Part shown: positions 54,286-61,900 of the stretch, piece by piece
Layout of the letters: the number at the start of each line of letters is the position of its first letter
Position numbering within the stretch: position 1 is the first letter of the stretch
Assembly (NCBI RefSeq): GCF_002911695.1
Contig: NZ_PQBS01000037.1
Location: 476,223-540,222, forward strand
Reading direction: 5' to 3'
DNA from: Gracilimonas amylolytica
GTDB taxonomy: Bacteria; Bacteroidota; Rhodothermia; Balneolales; Balneolaceae
Length of the DNA stretch: 64,000 bases
Notes under the pieces: generated by a model
The model's database searches: none
Seen by the model: only the letters and a program-made list of their open reading frames with translations
Told to the model about the DNA's origin: nothing
Translations under genes and position numbers: made by a program

Positions 54286-55738
54286 AAAGACCTTCATTTG
54301 TGCCTTTATGTTATTCATCACCTATCAGAGTAATGCGCAGTTGATCAATTATGATACTGAGAACATTGACCTCAAAACGGGTGTATTGTTTAATACTAAT
54401 TTGAGTGGTTTTGATGAAGAGCTTCCATTTTGGTCGCACGTCAATCAGGATGGAAGGGTTGATCAGTCGTCGGCAAATGCGTTGAACTACATCAACTGGA
54501 AGGCAAAACTGTTTAGTAACTCCACATTTGATCTCAATTTTGGTGGAAACCTGACGTCAAGGATCTCTGACCATTCAACGGTCTTCTTTGATCAAGCCTA
54601 CCTGGATCTTGGAATTGGGAACTTCAAATTAACCGGTGGTCGATTTATTGACCCATTAGCGTTAAAAGAAGATGAGCTTTCCACCGGTTCTTTCATGTAT
54701 AGCCGTAATGCAACTCCCATTCCTAAGATCGCATTTTCAACGGATGGATTTCTGAATGTGCCGGGTACTAACGGAGTGGTAAGGTATAACGGACTTTTTG
54801 CTCATGGATGGTTTGAAAATGACCGGCATGTAAAAGATGCATACCTGCACGAAAAATATTTTTATTTGAGTTTCAAGTATGATTTCCTCGATGTGCGCGG
54901 CGGGGTGGTTCACAACGTACAGTGGGGAGGAGTCAGTGACAGCAGGGGAGCGTTGCCGTCCGGCAGCAAGACCTTTTGGGAAGTTATCACTGCGACCGGT
55001 TCAAGTGACGAAAATGCCCCGGGTGGTGAGCAATCGAATGCAGTTGGGAATTCAGTGGCGGCCTACGACTTCAGTGTACATATGAATTTTGGTCAAGTTG
55101 ACCTCAAAGCCTACCGATTATTTTACCTGGAGGATAAGGTCTCAACACGGTTTCGAAGTCCCTGGGATGGGATCTGGGGGCTTACCGTTAAGCTTAAGGA
55201 TACAAAGCTCATTCAGAATGTGATCTGGGAGCATATTAACACCAAGCGCATGGATTCCTATGATTGGGAACCGAGGGGAACCGCCAGTTATTACAATAAT
55301 GGCATTTACAGAACCGGCTGGACCTATCAGGGACGAGTGATCGGAAACCCCATGTTACTCACAGACGGTTCAACAGAACGGCCTATTTATAATAATATCA
55401 TTGTAGCACATCATCTGGGTTTGTCAGGTAAACTTTCAAATGCTCTAAGCTATAAGGTGCTATATACCTATTCCCGAAATTATGGGGTAGTTGAAGATCA
55501 GATCATCACCAGGCTTCCACGTGAAGAATGTCCGGGAACCGGTGGCAGGGTTTGTGCTGAATTACGTCCCCTTGAGGAACTGAAAAAGGTGAATCACTCA
55601 TTTATGGTGGGCATCAATTCAATTTTTCCCGGTAATGACAGGCTAAAATATGGGGTCAACATTACGGCCGATCTGGGTGAACTTTATGGTGACCGGGTAG
55701 GGGCCGCAGTCAGGTTGGAATACGATCTGATCAAATAA
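54278..55738 (+). CDS. Wzi-like outer membrane capsule assembly protein
   Basis: The 486-residue protein has a signal peptide (about 1-20, ending SNAQ) and a beta-barrel pattern. The segment ELPFWSHVNQDGRVDQSS (about 46-63) resembles the N-terminal signature of Bacteroidota capsule assembly Wzi proteins, and the C-terminus ends in alternating strands (RVGAAVRLEYDLIK). Wzi attaches capsule or exopolysaccharide to the cell surface. It overlaps the preceding gene by eight bases. A general OprD-like porin cannot be ruled out. Confidence 0.72.
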   Translation: MLKKTFICAFMLFITYQSNAQLINYDTENIDLKTGVLFNTNLSGFDEELPFWSHVNQDGRVDQSSANALNYINWKAKLFSNSTFDLNFGGNLTSRISDHSTVFFDQAYLDLGIGNFKLTGGRFIDPLALKEDELSTGSFMYSRNATPIPKIAFSTDGFLNVPGTNGVVRYNGLFAHGWFENDRHVKDAYLHEKYFYLSFKYDFLDVRGGVVHNVQWGGVSDSRGALPSGSKTFWEVITATGSSDENAPGGEQSNAVGNSVAAYDFSVHMNFGQVDLKAYRLFYLEDKVSTRFRSPWDGIWGLTVKLKDTKLIQNVIWEHINTKRMDSYDWEPRGTASYYNNGIYRTGWTYQGRVIGNPMLLTDGSTERPIYNNIIVAHHLGLSGKLSNALSYKVLYTYSRNYGVVEDQIITRLPREECPGTGGRVCAELRPLEELKKVNHSFMVGINSIFPGNDRLKYGVNITADLGELYGDRVGAAVRLEYDLIK

Positions 55739-55743
55739 TAGAA

Positions 55744-56589
55744 TCAACTAAGATTATTGATATCGATTTTTCTGTGATCAAACCGAATGAGTTTATTTTG
55801 GATATGCTCCCGGGTTTTATCCGGCAGGGCTTCAAATTTATTGGAGGTACTTAGGTTACTTTCTGTGTTCTTATTCTTCCAGACCTCGTCATCACCTATC
55901 AGGGAGTCAGCGGTCCTGTGATATTCAGTTAGTATCTGCTCTTCAAAGGGAATGCCCATTTTTTTAAAGAGGTATCGTAATATCTTTTCCGGTTTTTCAG
56001 TCAGATCTTCATATCTGATGTGATAGTTGTTAGGCCTCCCGATAAATTTTTCTGAGAGCCGGATGCTTCGGTTCCACCAAAAAATAGATGTATCAACAGA
56101 GCGATTTCCTGACCATTCGTTCGGGTTTGATTTTGTGGCCTCAACCATGCTGGCTACTACATCTTCTCCCTTTCTTATAATATGAATGAATTGAGCGTCA
56201 GGTTCGGCGGACTGAATCAGATCAATAAAATGCAGATGCCGTGGTGTTTTTTCCAGAAGGTAGGTCTCATTTTTACTCCTGAAATATTCCCCAATATGGT
56301 CCAATTGTAGATTCAAAAACTGAACCCATGTTGCAGTACTGAATGTATGGCCAAATTCTTTGATCTCTTTATTGATGGGAACCTCAAGTTCAGTCAGTAT
56401 CCGCTCAACCATATTTAGGTGTTTAGTTCTGTACCAGCTTAAAGCCTGAACCAACGGATTGATGGAGATAGTTTTGGAATAGAGATGAGTTTCCGGAAAT
56501 GAAACAACATCGCTGTGCGAAGCCAGAAAACTTTGGAGCAAGGTGGTACCTGAACGTGGGCAGCCGACTATGAAGATCTTTTTCATCAA
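55744..56589 (-). CDS. Sulfotransferase family protein
   Basis: The 281-residue enzyme shows the 5'-phosphosulfate loop PRSGTTLLQSF (near residue 11), the LLEKTPRHL segment (near 110), and the 3'-phosphate region RYEDLTEKPEKILRYL near 195. It uses PAPS to sulfate a hydroxyl on a carbohydrate, lipid or protein. It is next to a glycosyltransferase and a flippase, so sulfated surface polysaccharide is a reasonable guess. Confidence 0.88.
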   Translation of the reverse strand: MMKKIFIVGCPRSGTTLLQSFLASHSDVVSFPETHLYSKTISINPLVQALSWYRTKHLNMVERILTELEVPINKEIKEFGHTFSTATWVQFLNLQLDHIGEYFRSKNETYLLEKTPRHLHFIDLIQSAEPDAQFIHIIRKGEDVVASMVEATKSNPNEWSGNRSVDTSIFWWNRSIRLSEKFIGRPNNYHIRYEDLTEKPEKILRYLFKKMGIPFEEQILTEYHRTADSLIGDDEVWKNKNTESNLSTSNKFEALPDKTREHIQNKLIRFDHRKIDINNLS

Positions 56590-56591
56590 GG

Positions 56592-57374
56592 CTAAAGCAG
56601 GTTTAAGGCTTTGGATTCATTGAGGTACTGACGAAAGGCTTTGGTGGCTTCATCACTCAATTGAAAGCGGGGGTGACCAAACAGGTCATTTTTAACGATG
56701 GCATGCCAAACATACTGAACTAATGCCTTTGGTGAATTTCTGATACGACGCTTGAAGTGATCTTTCTCCCAGGTGTTGTTGCCATGGTAGGCTCTCAAAA
56801 ACAGGTAGTTGTAGGAATGATCCAGTTTGTGGTATCGCAGTTTCATCCATTCCTCAAGATAAACGGTATCTTCAGAACGACGCGTTTCAGGATATCGGAT
56901 CGAATTATTTTGACGGTGCATGATGCTCCCGGGAATACCGTCCGGTAAGATACCCACATATGGATGTAGCATAAACTCATCCGTATCCAGATGCATGAGG
57001 GAGGAAGCCAGACAGCAGGCATCATACCCCTGATCGAGCACTTCGGCTTGTATGGCTATTCTTTCCGGGTGATACCAGTCATCATCATCCCATTGGATCA
57101 GATAGTCTCCGTTTGCTTCTTCAAGGCTTCGATTTCGTAATTTTCCCAGTACGAAATCAGGCTCCTTTTCCAGTTTGATGTATTTCACTTGTTCAGCCGG
57201 AAGATCCTGAAGGATCCCTGAATAATCCTCATCCCCATCATCAATTATGACCAACTCCTTGTTGGGATAAGTTTGGTTCCTAAAGCATTGAACAGCTCTT
57301 TTAGCCAGGTTTCGCCGGTTGGCGGTCACCATCAGGCAACTGACTTTGGGATTAGATATCTGAGAGTTCGGCAT
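56592..57374 (-). CDS. Family 2 glycosyltransferase
   Basis: The 260-residue GT-A enzyme has the N-terminal SCLMVTANRRNLAKRAVQCF, the aspartates in VIIDDGDEDYSG, and the catalytic metal site IQWDDDDWYHPERI near residue 95. It probably adds a sugar to a growing surface glycan. It ends two bases before the sulfotransferase start, so they are coupled. Confidence 0.88.
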   Translation of the reverse strand: MPNSQISNPKVSCLMVTANRRNLAKRAVQCFRNQTYPNKELVIIDDGDEDYSGILQDLPAEQVKYIKLEKEPDFVLGKLRNRSLEEANGDYLIQWDDDDWYHPERIAIQAEVLDQGYDACCLASSLMHLDTDEFMLHPYVGILPDGIPGSIMHRQNNSIRYPETRRSEDTVYLEEWMKLRYHKLDHSYNYLFLRAYHGNNTWEKDHFKRRIRNSPKALVQYVWHAIVKNDLFGHPRFQLSDEATKAFRQYLNESKALNLL

Positions 57375-57486
57375 GTTGGACCGTGAATTAAAGTGAAGAT
57401 GATCAGCTAAAAATACTTTTAATAAAGCACAGGTGTAAGTCTAAATTTGATCTGCCCTAAGTGGACAACTGAAAAGGATAAACCGT

Positions 57487-58920
57487 TTATCGCAGGGCAT
57501 TGATAGTCTTTCGTTCTGTGAACCATATCACCCCTATAGACAGGGTAAAAATGAAGACAGAAGCCAGAATAAGTCCACCAAGGTGGGCTCCGCCTAACCA
57601 GTAATTGATGCCGTAACGGGTAAGAATGGCAACACCGGTCATAGGAGCTAAAATGTATAAGGCTGAAAAACTCTTGAAGCCAAAATACCAGGGATTAGTT
57701 TGGGTGACTTTAGCTCCAAAGTAGAATATCACCCCTGAGATAACAGGGTAGAGGGTTAGCCACACATAAGCGACAGCCAGCATGCTGATCTGAGCGGCCA
57801 GCAGGAAACCTACAGGGAGCACAATAGCATTACTTAGGGTGAAGTAGAACACAAAACGAGCCTCGCCTTTGGCATTGATGAGTTTAGGTAAAAGAGTGAT
57901 AAGGCACTGAACCAGCCCGACAACCACAAAGATACGCATGTAGGGTACGGCTTCGATCCATTTCTCGTAACCCACCATAGGCAGGAACCAGTCGATGTAG
58001 GTCCCGATGATGATCATCACGGTTCCAACCAGTAACATACTTGCTTTACTCATGGTGAAGAAGTAATTACGCAATCGGTCTGCCTGATCCTGAAGTTTGG
58101 CAAAAGCAGGGTAGGCCACACGATTGATCACGCTTGAAAGTTCCTGAACCGTGTCAAAAACGAGCCGGTAGGCGAAGGAATAGATCCCCACCAATTCCAT
58201 GGAAAAGAATTTACCGATGATCAGATAATCGGCATTGATGTACAGTTTTTGGAGCGTATGTGATCCGGCCGTGTATAACCCAAAACTTAGCAGATGCTTG
58301 ATCTTACTGTATTTGAATTGCAAGCGTGGCCAATATGGTTTGAATACCATGCTAAGCGCCATTTGGCCGACTTTATGGGCTAATTCAGCGAGGACTATTG
58401 ACCAGGCACCCCAACCGGCCCACGCCAGGCAGATCATCAATCCCGCAGAAGCTGCGAGGGACACATTATCGATCACAGCGATCTTTTTGAAAGCCAGTTC
58501 CCGTGTGAGTAGTCTACTGGAGATCATATAAAAACTGAAAGCTACGATTCCCAGCATATAAACCCGGATCATGGGGGAAAGGACCTCTGTTTCGTAAAAC
58601 TGAGCCACAAAGGGAGCTGCAAAATAAAGGGTTACATAAAGCACAGCAGAGATCATAAAACTGATCCAGAACAAGGAATCGATCTGAATTCTGCCAATTT
58701 TACGTTCCTGAATGATCGCGGCACCCAATCCGAGTTCAGTAAGAGCTTTAGCTGTATTAAAAAAAGCAATGGCCAGTGCGGCAATACCAAATTCTGATTC
58801 AGAAATGATCTTGAGCGTATAAAATAAGGCCCCCGCATTTAAAAGACGGGCGACAACAGAACTGGCTCCGCTATAGAACACTGATGAAGCTACTTTTCGG
58901 GCAAAAGAAGTCTCACTCAT
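57487..58920 (-). CDS. Polysaccharide flippase, Wzx/MOP superfamily
   Basis: The 477-residue protein has about 12-14 membrane helices, with the typical N-terminal VFYSGASSVVARLLNAGALFYTL and repeated FxR loops of oligosaccharide flippases of the lipopolysaccharide biosynthesis WzxC group. It likely moves lipid-linked oligosaccharide to the periplasmic face. It heads the minus-strand set flippase-GT2-sulfotransferase. Confidence 0.9.
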   Translation of the reverse strand: MSETSFARKVASSVFYSGASSVVARLLNAGALFYTLKIISESEFGIAALAIAFFNTAKALTELGLGAAIIQERKIGRIQIDSLFWISFMISAVLYVTLYFAAPFVAQFYETEVLSPMIRVYMLGIVAFSFYMISSRLLTRELAFKKIAVIDNVSLAASAGLMICLAWAGWGAWSIVLAELAHKVGQMALSMVFKPYWPRLQFKYSKIKHLLSFGLYTAGSHTLQKLYINADYLIIGKFFSMELVGIYSFAYRLVFDTVQELSSVINRVAYPAFAKLQDQADRLRNYFFTMSKASMLLVGTVMIIIGTYIDWFLPMVGYEKWIEAVPYMRIFVVVGLVQCLITLLPKLINAKGEARFVFYFTLSNAIVLPVGFLLAAQISMLAVAYVWLTLYPVISGVIFYFGAKVTQTNPWYFGFKSFSALYILAPMTGVAILTRYGINYWLGGAHLGGLILASVFIFTLSIGVIWFTERKTINALR

Positions 58921-59040
58921 TATAAATTGGTCTCATCAGATTTGCGGATGTGTATCATTTTATTGAACAGAACCCCAAATATAAGACTAACTGTAAGAGA
59001 ATGGAAGTGATTTAAATAGTTGAAGATCAGCGCCAAGTGC

Positions 59041-60081
59041 TCATTTGGCATCCATGTAGTAGAAATACCCTTCCTTGCTCCCGTTAATGCGGGCATTTCC
59101 GTGCATTTCAATAAGTTCTCCGCCAACTACTTTTTTGACAAAAAACTTCTGAACAGAACCCAGTTCGTTGATCAGAGAGTATTTATTGAGCATATCATAC
59201 GCCTCAACTTCAATTTTGCCATCCTGATATGTGCCAAAGGTTGTTTGTAAGTCAAGGTCACCTTTTGAGCGATTTACCTCAATTCCGGATGGAGAGATTA
59301 GATAAGCCATCCCATTTTTGTAGCCCACTCCATACCCAATGGTTGAACGTGAGCGGTTACTCTTTATCTTAAGAAAATGTAGGTAAAACCCATATTTTTC
59401 ATCGCCCTGTTTTACGCGATAACTGGTGTCGATCAGATCAGTAGTTAGATTGTCCTGATACAAGTGGTCCATATATCCGGTTCCGGTAACCTGAACGGTA
59501 TCATCGTTGATGGCAACAAATCCTTTTACTTTGGCATGAGGCATGGGGATGGTCAACCCTAATTTATGTGAACCGATCTTATACTCGCCATCTCCAAGCG
59601 CCTTGCCTTGGGCGATATCATAAAAAGTGATATCCACATCGTATTTGATTCCGTCTTTTTGAGTCTTGTAATACAAACGATGCTCATTATCCAGACTCCC
59701 CTTGGCCCAGTAATTTCGTTCAGGGTGAAGTTTCAGGTGATGATCTTCGGCTTCACTGATCAGGTCATCAGGCGAATATTCTTTGTTGACCACGTAACTG
59801 TTCCCATCTTTCCAGGCTACCATTAGTTTCCCGCCGGTAACACGTTCTTTAAAGGAGGAACCGAAATCATTGATGGAGAAGGTTACCACCAGTTGGATGT
59901 CCTCATTCAGGTCGGCATGATAGGTCCAGAGTTCGTTGTAGTACTTGGAAGGCAGATTTTTAGCTACAAAATCTTCGGGCGTGGTGTCTCTGAAACTTCC
60001 TTCCGGGGTTTGAGCCTGAATAAGTGGAGAAACAATGAATAAGAGCAGAACAGGTAAAACTTTTAAAAGCTTGGCTGACAT
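59041..60081 (-). CDS. CrtC/AttH-like (lipocalin-like) exported protein
   Basis: The 346-residue protein has a signal peptide (about 1-23, ending LIQAQ) and is rich in beta strands. The segment IPMPHAKVKGFVAINDDTVQVTGTGYMDHLYQDN (split here by the family's GxGYxDHxx motif) resembles the CrtC/AttH/Svf1 carotenoid-hydratase-like lipocalin fold. Length fits the family. The substrate is unknown; a lipid or isoprenoid ligand is the family norm. A 208-base AT-rich upstream region (60082-60289) holds nothing I can name. Confidence 0.66.
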   Translation of the reverse strand: MSAKLLKVLPVLLLFIVSPLIQAQTPEGSFRDTTPEDFVAKNLPSKYYNELWTYHADLNEDIQLVVTFSINDFGSSFKERVTGGKLMVAWKDGNSYVVNKEYSPDDLISEAEDHHLKLHPERNYWAKGSLDNEHRLYYKTQKDGIKYDVDITFYDIAQGKALGDGEYKIGSHKLGLTIPMPHAKVKGFVAINDDTVQVTGTGYMDHLYQDNLTTDLIDTSYRVKQGDEKYGFYLHFLKIKSNRSRSTIGYGVGYKNGMAYLISPSGIEVNRSKGDLDLQTTFGTYQDGKIEVEAYDMLNKYSLINELGSVQKFFVKKVVGGELIEMHGNARINGSKEGYFYYMDAK

Positions 60082-60289
60082 TAAATTAATATCAAATGGT
60101 TAATACAAAATATTTAAAAAATAACTTACAACTTTCACTTACATAAATGATCATAGAACACTTTTATTATGTTTGAAAGCCTTAATAAATAAACGGTCGT
60201 TTTAGTGTCTTCAAAATGTAATAGCTATATCATTATTTATGTGTTCACTCAATCAATTTAGACGATAAATCATTTCATCATTGTGCTTG

Positions 60290-61186
60290 TTAGTACAAGA
60301 GGATCTTCTTCACCAATGGATGCTCATTTAGAGCTTCAATACCGGGTATAACATTGATGTATCGGTTCCAGAAAAAACCCATGATGATCAACTGTATGGT
60401 GAAGGTTTTGAAAAAGATGTTCATAGTGAGATCGATACCGACATGCATCCCGATCAGCATAATAACAATGTACGGACGTAATTTTTTGAACCATATTGTA
60501 AAACCAAGTAACTCCGTGATCAGACCAAAACTGAGGATCAAAGTGGCCAAAAACCGGCTGTTGAACGCCAGCTCCTGTAGCCAGTTGTACTGAAATTCCC
60601 CCTGAAGAGAGAGGATATCAATACTCTTTTCACCCATCCATAGCCATAAATGATAGCCATCTACCCAGGTAACTCCGGTTGCAACCAACTTACTGATGGC
60701 TGCAGAGGTATAACCGAGACCAAAGAAGAACAGGGTAAACCCAAAGGCAAAACTGAGCTCCTTTTTCATACCCTTAAAAAATAGGGCGGCCAGACCCAAT
60801 CCCATTAAACTGAAGGCTACGAGATTGGCACTGTGTGGGATCTCTCCCTGAGAAAACCTTGCCACGTGTTGAAGGTGAAACAGCACAAAGGCGATGGCAT
60901 ACAGCCACCTAACTCGTTTTAGAAGCAAAGGAACAAGAGTGAATAAACTGATAAGTACAGCATTGTAAATTGAAATATCATTGGAGAAAAAAATACTGAT
61001 ATCTAAGTAATTAGCCAGGCCGAGGGGGAGGACCACATCACTCAGCCTTGGAATGTAAAATGCCCATTCCCAGGTATAAATGAGGGTATAGATAACAGCA
61101 AAGAACTCAAAGGCCCTGAGTTGAATTTTTGTGCCAACGGAATCGGGATCATCAAGTTGAAACAGATTTTGCAATACTCTCATCAT
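60290..61186 (-). CDS. HTTM-like (vitamin K-dependent carboxylase-related) membrane protein
   Basis: The 298-residue protein has about eight hydrophobic helices. Features that recall HTTM-domain proteins are SKLVATGVTWVDGYHLWLWM near residue 175 and IGMHVGIDLTMNIFFKTF near 250, with a polar DPDSVGTKIQLRAF N-terminus. Function in bacteria is largely unknown. Its start overlaps the stop of the gene at 61183-61662, indicating a two-gene unit. Confidence 0.6.
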   Translation of the reverse strand: MMRVLQNLFQLDDPDSVGTKIQLRAFEFFAVIYTLIYTWEWAFYIPRLSDVVLPLGLANYLDISIFFSNDISIYNAVLISLFTLVPLLLKRVRWLYAIAFVLFHLQHVARFSQGEIPHSANLVAFSLMGLGLAALFFKGMKKELSFAFGFTLFFFGLGYTSAAISKLVATGVTWVDGYHLWLWMGEKSIDILSLQGEFQYNWLQELAFNSRFLATLILSFGLITELLGFTIWFKKLRPYIVIMLIGMHVGIDLTMNIFFKTFTIQLIIMGFFWNRYINVIPGIEALNEHPLVKKILLY

Positions 61187-61662
61187 GGTTCAGGGAATAG
61201 ATGAGGATTTTTGATGGTAGTGTCTGCCGTAAACAGAAACATAGGAATGGCTTCTATGACCACACTGTCTCTTTCATCCATATAGCCTCTAACGCGGGTA
61301 GCCAGCCACATTTCGCCGGGATATTGATCGATCTGAAAGGTGGAGCGCATTCCATTGAGCCGTTTTTCATTCCACACTTTTGTTTTGGTGATGAAATTGG
61401 CGAAATCGATCTCGTGTATCCCATAATCTTTGAGGGGCAAGATGCGGTTCTCGATCTCGGAGATCGACTTGGTTTCCCATAGGTCGGCTCTTGAAGAATC
61501 CTCTACCTGCTCCACCACTCCCCGCGACCATTCCTTTCCGGCCTGAGAGAACATTGGGAAAATGGAAAATGGCCAGAATTCACCAAGGTGCGTAGCCACC
61601 AGCAGGATATTGATCAAAAGAGTCCACAACAGGATCTTTTTATGCTTTTTAAATGTATCCAC
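61183..61662 (-). CDS. Small membrane-anchored protein coupled to an HTTM-like gene
   Basis: The 159-residue product has one N-terminal helix (about 10-30, LLWTLLINILLVATHLGEF) followed by a motif-like segment FWPFSIFPMFSQAGKEWSRG and a beta-rich C-terminal part. I do not recognise a family. The four-base overlap with the HTTM-like start downstream suggests the two proteins work together at the membrane. Confidence 0.6.
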   Translation of the reverse strand: MDTFKKHKKILLWTLLINILLVATHLGEFWPFSIFPMFSQAGKEWSRGVVEQVEDSSRADLWETKSISEIENRILPLKDYGIHEIDFANFITKTKVWNEKRLNGMRSTFQIDQYPGEMWLATRVRGYMDERDSVVIEAIPMFLFTADTTIKNPHLFPEP

Positions 61663-61847
61663 TCCGGAGATCTTTGGGTTTATGAGAGCTCAAAGATATT
61701 GAATTTATGCTAACTAAATGTAACTCCTCGATCACGGAGATGTTAACAATATTTACTTGCACAATGATAGTAGGGTACAAGAGTTAATGTGCTACTGAAA
61801 CCGACATCGACTTGTTAGTATTTCTTAAAAGAGAACCAAGAAATCCG

Positions 61848-61855
61848 TATTTTTG
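61848..61855 (+). promoter_or_regulatory. TAnnTTTG box upstream of the MMPL transporter gene
   Basis: The sequence tatttttg lies 45 bases before the ATG at 61901 in the 238-base divergent intergenic region 61663-61900 and fits the Bacteroidota -7 consensus. A TTG lies upstream but not at the expected spacing. Nothing else in the region is recognisable. Confidence 0.35.
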
Positions 61856-61900
61856 TTAGTTATCAGAACCGATAAAACCTACGATTCACAAAGAAATTAA

